A stretch of 64,000 nucleotides of DNA from Steromphala cineraria (taxonomy: Eukaryota; Mollusca; Gastropoda; Trochida; Trochidae): NCBI GenBank assembly GCA_916613615.1, contig OU744730.1, positions 35,883,315-35,947,314 on the forward strand. Direction: 5' to 3'. The notes beneath the pieces are model-generated. The model was not told the DNA's origin, made no database searches, and saw only the letters and a program-made list of their open reading frames with translations. The position numbers and the translations under genes are program-made. Below are positions 23,090 to 32,773 of the stretch, piece after piece (the first letter of the stretch is position 1; each line of letters opens with the position of its first letter).

Positions 23090-23735
23090 CACCACATCAG
23101 CAGAATTCTTAAACAGCAAGCCGGCATTGACACGACCTTCTCCACATCAGTCACCATCAACAACCTTCTGCAGGCCAATGGACGAAACCATTCCCAACCC
23201 AAAGATGAATCCATCAAAGTATTTATCTACAAAATTGACTGCAATTGTGGACATTTGTACATAGGCTAAACATCAAGACCAGTCAATGTAAGAATTAAAG
23301 AATTAAAGAACATAAAACATCAACCAAAAAATCTGACAACAAATAAGACAACTGTGACACCAATCGGACTTTACAAAATGAAAATTAGTAGAAAGCATCA
23401 TGATCAAAAGGTACCCAGATTGACAGAGATTAAGGCTATTTCATCCCCTCTGCATACGATGAGCTCATCACTCAGTCCCAATATACTGTGTAAACACTTC
23501 CCCTGGCTGGCTGGCTTCCATGTTAATCCCACTTCTGCACCATTTGTAATGCCTTTGTTATATTATTGTTACATTTGCTCAATTTAGTATTGTTTTCATT
23601 GTCAATTAACTTATCTCATTCTGTACTGTATATATACCTCATGTGCTCTGTCTTTAATTCATGCTTGAAAACGATACAAGAATCTGTATCAGAACGTCAC
23701 ACTCTATGAATAAAGAAGTTGTCATCCATAAATAT
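23090..23735 (+). pseudogene. Penelope-like element 3' fragment with GIY-YIG remnant
   Basis: Around 23195-23300 the translation reads FIYKIDCNCGHLYIG, stop, TSRPVNVRIKE. This fits the start of the GIY-YIG endonuclease at the C-terminus of Penelope-like elements (VYKI-C…C…YIGeTsRpl..RikeH). After frame slips the protein end is readable as IDRD-GYFIPSAYDELI near 23425-23475, as in Penelope C-termini. The 3' end has GCTTGAAAACGATACAAG and ATGAATAAAGAAGTTGTC, shared with the copy at 34760-34955. The RT domain is absent. Confidence 0.7.
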
Positions 23736-23843
23736 TGTCCTTATTTGACTTTCAACTTCTAAAATGCGACTCAAAGTAGTCAACTGTTTCGACTTACCCT
23801 TTAACAGATTAGAAAAATAGATTTATATTTTTATCTTTTTCAG

Positions 23844-23911
23844 GATCTTGGTTTGTATGAGGATTCTGGAAGAACAAATCTGATTGCCTATGCTTTAAAC
23901 AGTTTAACAAG
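23844..23911 (+). CDS. Candidate internal exon of an unidentified host gene
   Basis: A 68-bp stretch is bounded by a good acceptor (TTTTTATCTTTTTCAG) and a good donor (AAG, then GTAAAT). Only one frame is open through it: DLGLYEDSGRTNLIAYALNS followed by LT and two bases. It does not belong to any repeat family I can see. The two leftover bases (AG) fit the first base of the candidate terminal exon at 35413, making a serine codon. I do not recognise the protein. Transcript evidence is needed; splice-like signals of this quality occur by chance in 64 kb. Confidence 0.4.
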
Positions 23912-24520
23912 GTAAATATGCTTGATGCAATGTTGTTTATCTTCTACAAAATGGTTTTGCGGTATACAACGCTCCTTTTTAGGTTTTCACATGTCAAAAC
24001 TTTTTTAAATTTCAATCAAAATATCAAATAAGGTGATTACCTTTTGTGTGCAATTTACGCAGATTTATTCCAGTAGAAATTTCTGATAAGAGACAAATTT
24101 TGTTATTAAGTGGTCCTTATAACCATGCTGATAAAGCCTGATTGATAAAACAGATAGTTCCAAGCATAATGTTGTTATGTTATTTGGATATTGTATATGG
24201 TAACTATAATTTTCAACAAGTTTTATTTTAACCTTTTTCCTCCCAGTGTTCCCATATGGGAACATGTCCTTTAAACTCCTGTAACTTTTTTTATATTACC
24301 TTTCAATAAAATTAGTTTTTGTTTGGCCATCTTAATATTGACATAATTGCCTACAATTTGGTAGGGAGAGAAAGCTTGTGAAATTTGTTTCTGTGAAATG
24401 GTGATGTCCCAAAAATGGTTAAAAATCATTTTTTTAGACAAAACTTTAAAAGGGATATATATGATATTCTCAAAAATTTTGAAATCATTTAGTTAATTTT
24501 GTGTGATGGAGATATGATGG
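23912..24520. other. No recognised gene
   Basis: AT-rich sequence after the candidate donor. A short CCCATATGGG palindrome lies near 24249. I see nothing coding here apart from the candidate exon before it. Confidence 0.4.
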
Positions 24521-24522
24521 TG

Positions 24523-25650
24523 CTATACTAATACCAAAAAAAGTTTGTTTGAAAAGAAAGATTTAAAGTAGAAAAAAATCGTTAAAGTTGATTGTTCCTG
24601 TATGGGGACATTGATTGGGACTTTCTGAAAGTCTATAAATGCGACATATACTTTTCTTCTTTTCTTACTTAATGATTTTTCAATAATAGAATATAATGTA
24701 ATAATATGGTCTCCAGTGGAATACCCTCTTCTAAACCCAGCCTGGTTTTCGGATGCTTTGTTCATTTTATTTGCCCATTGCGTAAGACGTTCATTTGATA
24801 TGCTGGTGTAGACTTTGCTTAAAATACTCAGAAGAGATATACCTCTATAGTTTTCTGTTTTTTTTGTGATTCCTTTTTTATGTAAACAGATAATGATTGC
24901 CTTAGTCCATTAATCAGGGAATGATCCGTCACTAAAAATTTATTAAAAAGAGATAAAAGAAATGGCATAACAATATTTTCGGAACATTTGATCATTTCCG
25001 TTATGATACCACCTGAAAATTTTTCATTTTTCATTCTATTAATAGCTTTTCTTATTTTGACCTCAGTAATTGGAGATTCTAATATCTGTTTTTCAATATC
25101 ATTCATCTCGACACTCAAACATGTTTGAAACTCTGTGTTATCGTCAATTTCAACTTCAGGTCAATCAAGAATAGTCTTAAAATGATTATGCCAGGTTTCA
25201 CCAGATACATCTGAACTGGGAGTTCATTTAGTGGCAATACTTCGTAATTATTTCCAAAATGATTTAGAATTCATACAGCTTCCTAGCTTTAAATTGTTGC
25301 GTCGTTTTCTTCCACTGTTTACATTTGCTTCTATATTGGTTTCTTAAGTGACAATATCAAATTTTATTGGTCCCAGTTCTCACTTTTCTAAAGTATCTAA
25401 GACTCTTTGTAGCTTCAACCATAGCTTTTCGACAATCATAACCGTAAAATTTCAGATTTGTTTTTAAGTGCCTTGCTAATATACAATTCATAATCACAAA
25501 GTTCAGGTATAAAAAACATGTATCAAGGAAAGTTTCACATAAACATATCAAATCAAATTGAAGTAAGAAGTCTAAAAAATCTCCATCATGAAGTTTGTTA
25601 GATAAACCATCAATGATCCATGACATAAACTTAAGAGGATGGTACACAAA
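24523..25650 (-). pseudogene. LINE retrotransposon, internally deleted
   Basis: On the minus strand, 5' to 3', three pieces of a LINE polyprotein are visible. First, an endonuclease start (WIIDGLSNKLHDGDF … FDLICLCETFLDT, about 25640-25510). Then the linker before RT (GYDCRKAMVEATKSLRYFRK, and ESPITEVKIRKAINRMKNEK at about 25080-25020). Last, the RT fingers (NQAGFRRGYSTGDHII … YVAFIDFQK, about 24745-24610). Most of the endonuclease is missing and the RT breaks off before its catalytic YxDD motif. Stops and frameshifts lie between the pieces. Dead copy. Confidence 0.75.
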
Positions 25651-25910
25651 GTGAGGGAACGGATAATGTTGTTCAGTTATTGGTGTATCATCAGGTCGAG
25701 TACTGAAGTCTGATATATCATAGGCCCGGCCGACTTCCTATCGTGGTGTATCATGTTGCGGGTTTGACCACAAAACTAACACTGTTTACAAGTCTGCCAG
25801 TTTTTGTCAGAGTGCCATACGTTTGGTTTAAAGTCAAAAGGGGTTGTGGATAAAGGGGTTGACGCATTTTAGGCACAGTATATGAGGCATCATTTCAAAC
25901 TTTTTAGCTC
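25651..25910. other. Probable LINE 5' region or unique DNA
   Basis: No clear gene. It precedes (on the minus strand) the endonuclease start of the LINE at 24523-25650 and may hold decayed upstream LINE sequence, but I see no firm motif. Confidence 0.3.
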
Positions 25911-26374
25911 ATCAGGACTGAAAGTCCAGATGGGCTTATGGCATGGCCCGTCGTCCGGCGTCCGTCCGTCCGTCGTCCGTCCGTAAACTTTTGACACTTT
26001 CGACTTCTCATGAACCATACACATTAGAGAGCTGAAATTTTTTGTACAGGTACCTTAGCATATGGGGATTCAAATTTGTAACTTTGGTGACCCTGTGACC
26101 CCAAATAGGGTCACAGGGGTCACAACTTTAAAAACCTATTTTCATCTTCTTCTCCAGTTCCAGAAGGACTAGAGAGTTAAAAATGATATGTGCAAACTCC
26201 TTGGCCAATGGGGATTCTAATTTGTAACTTTGGTGACCCTGTGACCCCAAATAGGGTCACAGGGGTCACAACCTTAAAAACCTATTTTCATCTTCTTCTC
26301 CAGTTCTAAAAGGAGTAGAGAGTTAAAAACGATATGTGCAGACTCCTTGGACAATGGGGATTCTTATTTGTAAC
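25911..26374 (+). mobile_element. Family A element A3, 5' part
   Basis: Starts with TTTTTAGCTCATCAGG, the GGACTGAAAGTCC hairpin and the GTCC-rich leader, then about three ~145-bp units with TGACCCCAAATAGGGTCACA. It is cut at …TTTGTAAC by DIRS-2 and resumes at 32774 with TTTGGTGACC…; the junction restores the usual unit text GTAACTTTGGTGACC. Confidence 0.8.
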
Positions 26375-26392
26375 AATTATTGCGAAAACGGT

Positions 26393-26547
26393 TACCTCTA
26401 AACCAACATTGACTTATTTCTCTCTTTCAGAGAGATCGTACAGAGTGTGAGAATAAAAAATTTTTTAGTGGTATTCTTGTTGTTCTTCCCGATTATCTCC
26501 CCTTGAGTTACTTCCCTTGAAATTCAAACTCAGCTGTCATTCTTTTC
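26393..26547. repeat. Left inverted terminal repeat of DIRS-2
   Basis: From TACCTCTAAACCAACATTG to CAGCTGTCATTCTTTTC; 155 bp, the inverse of 32578-32732. The outer 18 bases (26375-26392) are unique to the left end. Confidence 0.88.
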
Positions 26548-26767
26548 TCTGTACGCCTAGGGTTAGGTCGTACTTGTGTGAGAGAAATTCTTCTTGAGTT
26601 TACTCAAGCTTTGGATACGTTTTTCACTCTTCTGGATTATCACTGTGTTATTCCTACGGATTATTGTGTTCACCTGGATTACTGTGTGATTCCTGTGGAT
26701 TATCTGTGCTAATCAGTGTCTCCAGTCTTGAGTGAGTTTTCCTTACGTTTTCCTTTGTCTTCCCGTA

Positions 26768-28693
26768 ATGGCTGCCTTGCAAAAGAAGTGTCTTGAGTGT
26801 CAACGCTTTCTGAGCAAAGGAGATCCTCATTCTCTTTGTTATGGATGTAGTGACAAGTTACCATGCACTTATGATGATCGTTGTCTCATGTGTCACCACC
26901 TATCTCTTGATGAATGGCAATTGATGCATAACAATCGCACTAAACCCAAGACACCCAAGCGTAAGGCCGCTCCTAAATCTACCCCTGCCAAGAAGATCAA
27001 ACAATCTCCCCCTGAGAAGACTCCTTCTAAGCCGTCGGAATTAGAAGAAATTAAACAAATGCTCATGTCCCTATCTTCAAACATGGCGTCCTTGAAGAAA
27101 GACACTAATAAGCGCTTCTCAGCGCTAGAGACCCCTAAGGGAGACCCCGCGGCGATAGGCTGCACGGGCGACCCGTCCTCTGACTCATCGAGCCGTATGC
27201 GGTCGGCCTCCCTGATCCACGTATCAAGGGAGGAGGCGGTCGGCTCTGCTCCTCTGCTTAGCCAAGGAAACACGGGTCACGGGCCCAGTGTTCTCCACGG
27301 CGGGCACGGGCAAACCAGCTCTACTGCCTCTGGCACACTGTCGAATGCCACGGCGCCCAGCGGCGCACGGGCTTCACAGGGAGTCCATGGCAAGCAGACC
27401 GATCCCGTTAAGCCTACTGTTAGCACGGACGGCCCGGGACTTACGGCTGCGGCTGGGAGTGAGGCGGGTTCCCGCGTGCCGGCTCGTGCGGCTGGTGGCT
27501 CCCAAGCTGATTTTATTAGCATTGACAATCCACCGTTGATTCCCGTGCTTCATGACCCAAGCGGACTGGGAGCTTTGAGTAACTCAGCCACAGACACGGA
27601 CTCGTTGGATTTTACTGTAGCCTCGCATGAAGGACAAGTTGTGATCCTACCGGACTCTTATTCATCTCCGCTTGATCCGGAGTGGAATTATTCTGACAAA
27701 TTGGAGTATCTTCATCGTTTGAAGCCCTGCACTGTTCCTCTACACTCGGATGATACGGCCTCTCCTAGGCCTCAGGAGTTAGGGGATTCGGGGTCCCTAC
27801 CCCCCTCCCGTCCGTCTAAATTGTCTTTGCCTCATTCTTCAGTTGTCAAGTCATCTTGTAATGATATCAATGAGAAACTATCCAATCAGACTGGGCAGCT
27901 GTTTGTTCCCAAGTTCAGGTCAGGAGCTGCCTATTTGATCCATAATAGATTTATTTCTCAGGAGTTGCCTCCCTTGGACAAGGACTTCTCTAGGCTCAAC
28001 CCTCGTACCACGACTGCCAATCAAGTTAACATTTCCAGAACGGACTTGATGGAGATCGATCGCAATGCACGGCTTTCACAGGACATTCTTTCTTACATCA
28101 ACTGGTTCTGCGCTGGTGTTAGAGAAATGCTCCCAGTCAAGTTTACATCTTATGACAACATTGCTCCTGATGCACTCCAAACCATGAGAGCTGATGATGT
28201 GGCTATGGCCCATGGTTTTCTGAACTCTGTTTTCGTGGCCTCCCAAGAATTAGCAGCAGCTTCTTCAAATTCCATGGCCCGAGTTTTACTAGCGGAAAGG
28301 CAACAGCACTTGTCTAGAGTTAGAGACCTTCCGTTGGATGTCAAGGATTCCCTGCTTACACAACCTGTCCAGGCTCCAACTCTATTTAATGGATCTTGCA
28401 CCCAAGCCAGCGAGTCGCAAGATGCTATGTCAACCAAGTCTCTCAATCTTAAGCTTACGCAAGCCTTATTATCAAAGGGATCCTTCCAAGGCCAGCGCCG
28501 TGGCAACTCGAATCCAAGGCCAAGTAACCAGAGCAAGCTAGCCAATCAGTTGCCTCCTCCTCAATCACAGTTCCGAGGTGGTCCCCGCGGCCGCAGGGAT
28601 TTCCACCCCCCTCAATCCAGGGATCAATCTAGAGCTTCAGGGAAATTCCAAGGCAAGTCTTTTCGTGGAGCGAGAGGTGGATTTAAACGATGA
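26768..28693 (+). CDS. DIRS Gag-like ORF1 protein
   Basis: I take the start at 26768 (641 codons) because the matching ATG is kept in DIRS-1, although the frame is open from 26732. Residues 8-42 form a cysteine/histidine cluster (C8, C11, H21, C24, C27, C33, C39, C42), a probable zinc-binding fold seen at the start of DIRS ORF1 products. A basic, proline-rich linker follows (about 55-85, KPKTPKRKAAPKS). The middle is Ser/Gly/Pro-rich and of biased composition. A conserved block starts near residue 440 (INWFCAGVREMLPVKF, DVAMAHGFLNSVFVA). The C-terminus is basic and RG-rich (GQRRG, RGGPRGRRDF, FRGARGGFKR), suited to RNA binding. Inferred role: packaging element RNA. Its end overlaps the upstream open part of ORF2 in another frame. 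Confidence 0.85.
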   Translation: MAALQKKCLECQRFLSKGDPHSLCYGCSDKLPCTYDDRCLMCHHLSLDEWQLMHNNRTKPKTPKRKAAPKSTPAKKIKQSPPEKTPSKPSELEEIKQMLMSLSSNMASLKKDTNKRFSALETPKGDPAAIGCTGDPSSDSSSRMRSASLIHVSREEAVGSAPLLSQGNTGHGPSVLHGGHGQTSSTASGTLSNATAPSGARASQGVHGKQTDPVKPTVSTDGPGLTAAAGSEAGSRVPARAAGGSQADFISIDNPPLIPVLHDPSGLGALSNSATDTDSLDFTVASHEGQVVILPDSYSSPLDPEWNYSDKLEYLHRLKPCTVPLHSDDTASPRPQELGDSGSLPPSRPSKLSLPHSSVVKSSCNDINEKLSNQTGQLFVPKFRSGAAYLIHNRFISQELPPLDKDFSRLNPRTTTANQVNISRTDLMEIDRNARLSQDILSYINWFCAGVREMLPVKFTSYDNIAPDALQTMRADDVAMAHGFLNSVFVASQELAAASSNSMARVLLAERQQHLSRVRDLPLDVKDSLLTQPVQAPTLFNGSCTQASESQDAMSTKSLNLKLTQALLSKGSFQGQRRGNSNPRPSNQSKLANQLPPPQSQFRGGPRGRRDFHPPQSRDQSRASGKFQGKSFRGARGGFKR

Positions 28694-28760
28694 CTGCCAC
28701 GTTCGTCTGTCTCCTTCCCCTCAAACCTGTCGACCGCTTCCGTCCCCCGACTTGGATTTG

Positions 28761-30812
28761 ATGACTCCCTTCACCCAGCCGACTTCCCCCTCGCCCGTGG
28801 GGGGTCGCCTGGGGCGATACCTTCAGAATTGGAAGATAGTAACCACCGACACCTGGATCCTATCTATCATAGCCTCGGGATACATGCTCCAGTGGGATCA
28901 ATCTCCGCCTTTGACCGTCCACCCTCAGGGAAGAAGATTCTTCCTCCAAGGTCCAAAGCTCCAAGCAGCGCTCTTAGCCGTCGAGCAACTGTTAGAAAAA
29001 GACGCCATCTCGGAGTTAGATCCCGCAGATGCTTCTCCAGGTTTTTATTCACCCGTTTTCCTAGTGCCCAAGAAGGATACGCCAGAAATGAGGATGATAA
29101 TAGATCTGAAAATCCTCAACAAGTCCTTTCTGAGCAGGCCTCCCAAATTCACAATGGAATCGCTAAACAACATCCGCAAGCTGATCCTTCCTCTATCTCT
29201 GTTTGCCAGTCTAGACTTAAAGGACGCTTACCTACATGTACCCATCCATCTCAAATCCCGGAAGTTCCTTCGTTTTGCAATCAACGGCCGTCGATTTCAG
29301 TTCAAGGTCCTTCCCTTCGGCATCTCTATCGCCCCTTGGCTGTTCACAAAGATCACCGTTCCGATGCTTCACTTCCTTCATCTCCATCACGTATACATTC
29401 ACAGTTATCTGGACGATTTTCTGCTTCGTCATCAGGACAACAACATCTTGCTCAAGCATCTACAACTTGTCAATCACGTGTTCACCCATCTGGGTTGGAT
29501 AGTTCATCCAGACAAATCAGAATTTATCCCGTCGCCACGGATCAAATTCTTGGGAGCCATATTGGACTCGACCTCTTCCACCATCGCCCCGTCAGAGAGC
29601 CGTTGGGTTTCCATCCAAGCTGCCATCCATCTGCTTACGGACAACAGCAAGCTCCATTCACTCAGGGTGTGGATGTCCCTACTAGGGTCGCTTACGTCAA
29701 TCCAGGCCTTTACCACACGCGGCCGTCTGAATCTGCGCCATGTCCAGACATGGGTCAACACCTGCCGCCATCTACCTCTAGATTCCAAGGTCACTCCTAC
29801 AAGCGTAGTTTGCCGAGAGCTCCAATGGTGGACCTTACGTTCGCATGTCATGACAGGCTGCCCTTTTATACTACCACAGCCCCAACATACGATCTACACA
29901 GACGCTTCGAACGCGGGTTGGGGAGCACACTGGAATCAGCACATGTTGAGCGGGACCTGGAGTCATGCAGAAGCCAGTTTGCACATCAACTCGTTGGAAA
30001 TGAAGGCGGTACTCCTAGCCATTGCCAACTGGAAGACCCTACTACAAGCTTCAAGCGTTATGATTGCGACAGACAATTCCACTGTTGTAGCGTACATCAA
30101 CAAACTAGGCGGCACCAGATCAGCCCCACTGATGCAGCTCACAAGGGACCTGTACACCTTATCAGACGCTTGGATGATATCCATACAGGCCAGGCACATC
30201 CCAGGAAAGTTGAACTTCCTAGCGGACTCCTTATCCAGAAAGAGGCTCATTGTCTCATCAGAATGGACGATTCATCCACAAGTGATGAAGCTGATCGCCG
30301 AAAAATGGGAAACACCTCAAGTGGATCTGTTTGCAACGGCATTAAACTACAGACTTCCGTGTTACGTCAGCCCAGTACCGGATCCACAAGCCCTAGCGGT
30401 CGATGCTCTCTCAATATCCTGGGAGAATCTAATAGCTTATGCCTTTCCTCCTTTCAAGTTGATTCCGGATGTTCTCAACAAGGTGAGACAACACAAGTGC
30501 GTAGTCTATCTACTAGCTCCGGCGTGGCCCACGAGGGCTTGGTTCCCATCGTTATTGAACCTTCTCATGGAACCCCCCTTGAAGCTTCCCCAGTGGTGGA
30601 ACCTACTGCAGCAGCCAACCTGGCAGCCGGACATGGTGAACCTCCAGACATTCAACCTTCACGTCTGGAAAATATCCAGAGAACACTCCGAGGAAGAGGA
30701 TATGCACAAGAAACTTCAGATGCTATGGCAAGATCCATTAGACCTAGCACTTCCGCACTCTACGATAGCAAGTGGATTAGATTCCAACAGTGGAGAGCAG
30801 ACAGAGGATTAG
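28761..30812 (+). CDS. DIRS reverse transcriptase / RNase H with methyltransferase-like segment
   Basis: The frame is open from 28578, but the first ATG after the Gag stop is 28761, so I prefer it; residue numbers here count from 28578. RT motifs: LDLKDAY (212-218, catalytic Asp), LPFG (245-248) and YLDD (277-280, catalytic Asp pair). RNase H: D442 (TDAS), E474, D499 and D550 are all present, so the fold looks active. Downstream, DLFAT (583-587) and AFPPF (622-626) mark the segment DIRS elements share with phage-type N6-adenine methyltransferases, FPPF standing where such enzymes have a (D/N)PP(Y/F) motif; activity is doubtful. The protein copies element RNA to DNA. It reads in a different frame from Gag, and its last ~200 bases overlap the recombinase frame. 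Confidence 0.88.
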   Translation: MTPFTQPTSPSPVGGRLGRYLQNWKIVTTDTWILSIIASGYMLQWDQSPPLTVHPQGRRFFLQGPKLQAALLAVEQLLEKDAISELDPADASPGFYSPVFLVPKKDTPEMRMIIDLKILNKSFLSRPPKFTMESLNNIRKLILPLSLFASLDLKDAYLHVPIHLKSRKFLRFAINGRRFQFKVLPFGISIAPWLFTKITVPMLHFLHLHHVYIHSYLDDFLLRHQDNNILLKHLQLVNHVFTHLGWIVHPDKSEFIPSPRIKFLGAILDSTSSTIAPSESRWVSIQAAIHLLTDNSKLHSLRVWMSLLGSLTSIQAFTTRGRLNLRHVQTWVNTCRHLPLDSKVTPTSVVCRELQWWTLRSHVMTGCPFILPQPQHTIYTDASNAGWGAHWNQHMLSGTWSHAEASLHINSLEMKAVLLAIANWKTLLQASSVMIATDNSTVVAYINKLGGTRSAPLMQLTRDLYTLSDAWMISIQARHIPGKLNFLADSLSRKRLIVSSEWTIHPQVMKLIAEKWETPQVDLFATALNYRLPCYVSPVPDPQALAVDALSISWENLIAYAFPPFKLIPDVLNKVRQHKCVVYLLAPAWPTRAWFPSLLNLLMEPPLKLPQWWNLLQQPTWQPDMVNLQTFNLHVWKISREHSEEEDMHKKLQMLWQDPLDLALPHSTIASGLDSNSGEQTED

Positions 30813-31729
30813 CCAAAGACCCCTTGTCTATGCCCATCATAGCAGACTTTCTGAACCACCTTCGGCTAGAGCGCAAGTTGAAGGCGGGAACGATCGAAGG
30901 CTACAGATCTGCGATAGCCTCAGTTGCGGAATTGGAAGGGTTAAATGTTGGCTCGGAAGTAACCCTCACTAGACTCATTAAATCCTTCAAACTGCAGGAC
31001 ATTAGATCACCAAATATTTTCCCCAAATGGGATCTGCTTCTGGTACTTCAATCCCTACAACGGCCACCTTATGAACCATTGAGCACCACTTCACTAAAGT
31101 TCCTTGCTTGGAAGACAGCGTTTCTGATAGCTTTTGCTTCTGCCGCCAGAGTTTCGGAACTACACGCCATTGACGTCTCTTCAATCGATTTTGCCCACAA
31201 GTATACGTCGGTTTCGTTCAGAGCTCTCCCTGAATTCTTGGCCAAAAATCAGTCCACGGCTTCTGGTCCCCTGGGGGCTAGAGTATATTCGTTCCCGGCC
31301 CTACCTGCGCCTAAAGATTCTAAGGACAAATCTCGATCTCTGTGCCCAGTAAGAGCGCTTCGTTGGTATCTGGTCAGAACACACCCTATCAGACAAGGTA
31401 GAAGGCGACTTTTCTTACCATGTATACCCGCCTTATCCTCGGAAATCACCAAGAATACCATTGCTTCGTGGCTACGTAAGACTATTACTTTGGCCTACTC
31501 CACAGCTGACCAAGAAACGGTAGATGCCAAGTTCTCTCCTCACGAAATTCGAGCCTTGTCCACTTCCTTAGCTGCCTGGAAGTCAGTTTCCATTGATCAG
31601 ATAGTAGCCTCATGTCAGTGGAAATCTTCAAGTGCCTTTACCAGAGCCTATCTCCGAGACATCGCCTCTCTGCTGGGGGGCCTGTCGTCACTAGGTCCTT
31701 TGGTGGCGGCTCAGCACCTCTCTGCCTGA
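30600..31729 (+). CDS. DIRS tyrosine recombinase
   Basis: The frame is open from 28829 (966 codons), but homology to recombinases begins near 30650 (SRLENIQRTLRGRGYAQ), so the true start is unclear; the first ATG inside the domain is 30725. An N-terminal helical DNA-binding part (YDSKWIRFQQW … FLNHLRLERKLKAGT) is followed by the catalytic domain. Counting from 28829, the active-site residues are R774 (AARVSEL), H905 and R908 (HEIR), W931 and the nucleophile Y941 (FTRAYLRD). The enzyme is expected to integrate a circular DNA copy without duplicating the target. The frame overlaps the RT/RNase H end in a different register, as in other DIRS elements. No damage is seen. Confidence 0.85.
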
Positions 31730-32439
31730 CCCACTCCTTCAGGAGAAGGGGGGGGGGGGACGTCCCGGGAGTGAGTGGATTCCAGTCCCGACCTATCAAC
31801 AAGATGGTGGACTACAACCATAAGTTTAGGTGGGCATATTTCCATAGTACTTCCCGCACAATACTAAGGGCTGGGTAAAATTATGTTCATCCCTAACCTT
31901 TCGTTTGTTGTTGGTGAATTGTGACGTGGTATAATCACAACGGGATTCTCTAACTACTAGTTCGAGTCCAGCACTAATTCTCCCCAGCACATCCCTACCT
32001 TAACATTATTAAGGAGTGGAGAGAATGTTTGTTTGAGAAGAAATTACCATTCTAGAATCAAACTCGATATCTATATTTTCTTCCCGAATTTATCTCGAAT
32101 TACGTTTTATTCGTATTATACACTAAATATCGGGAAAATTCCATGATTTTCACGTACATCCTTAATATTTTGGTGTTTTCCCGCCAAAAATACGATCTTT
32201 TTGGGTAATTAATTCGTTAAGATTCCCAAATAATGAAGGTCTATCTAGAAAATTCGTACAGTTTAACCGTTATTCTGATCAAATTGGGACGAAAATTTCG
32301 AAATTTTTACCGTTATTCTTACGATTATCTCCTCTGAGGTCGTAATTTTAATATTAAAATCCGTTATCTAGAGAGTGAATTTCTCTATCTGGGTTTTAAA
32401 TTGTAAGGACTGGATACCCTCCTCCTTACGTGGTATTCT
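31730..32439. other. DIRS-2 3' noncoding region
   Basis: No gene. A G-run (about 31748-31759) lies just after the recombinase stop. Stretches such as TTTACCGTTATTCTTACG and CTGGATACCCTCCTCCTTAC are shared with the DIRS-1 noncoding region. Confidence 0.6.
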
Positions 32440-32534
32440 GTCAATGTTGGTTTAGAGGTAACCGTTTTCGCAATAATTATGAAACAATCACAATTATTGT
32501 TAGTAATTATAAGAAAACTTACCTCTAAACCAAC
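32440..32534. repeat. Internal complementary region of DIRS-2
   Basis: The left half (GTCAATGTTGG … CGCAATAATT) is the inverse of the left end of the element. The right half (ATGAAACAATCAC … TAAACCAAC) is the inverse of the right end. They meet at AATT/ATGA, exactly the sequence expected where the two ends would join in a circle. Confidence 0.92.
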
Positions 32535-32577
32535 GAATTACGCCCACCCTCCTCCCCGTTATCCAGCTTCTGTCTTC

Positions 32578-32732
32578 GAAAAGAATGACAGCTGAGTTTG
32601 AATTTCAAGGGAAGTAACTCAAGGGGAGATAATCGGGAAGAACAACAAGAATACCACTAAAAAATTTTTTATTCTCACACTCTGTACGATCTCTCTGAAA
32701 GAGAGAAATAAGTCAATGTTGGTTTAGAGGTA
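32578..32732. repeat. Right inverted terminal repeat of DIRS-2
   Basis: Starts GAAAAGAATGACAGCTGAG and ends GGTTTAGAGGTA, the inverse of 26393-26547. The unique right extension of 41 bases ends GATTGTTTCAT at 32773. Confidence 0.88.
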
Positions 32733-32773
32733 AGTTTTCTTATAATTACTAACAATAATTGTGATTGTTTCAT

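Larger units (their letters stand above)
26375..32773 (+). mobile_element. DIRS-type retrotransposon, near-intact (DIRS-2)
   Basis: The 6399-bp element has inverted repeats (26393-26547 and 32578-32732) with different outer ends, and an internal complementary region (32440-32534) that joins the complements of both ends. Three long frames lie in order: Gag-like, RT/RNase H with a methyltransferase-like segment, and tyrosine recombinase. These are the defining traits of the DIRS order, whose members integrate by recombinase through a circular intermediate and make no target-site duplication. The site fits: removing the element restores an uninterrupted family A unit. All catalytic motifs I could check are present, so it may be young. 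Confidence 0.93.

Noticed and set aside
30489..30595. Intron-like piece in DIRS-2 (AACAAG-GTGAGA … CTTCCCCAG) missing from DIRS-1
   Set aside because: The DIRS-1 joint keeps an extra GTT codon and the other DIRS-1 deletions do not have GT…AG borders, so these are ordinary deletions and not spliced copies. The piece is also coding in DIRS-2.
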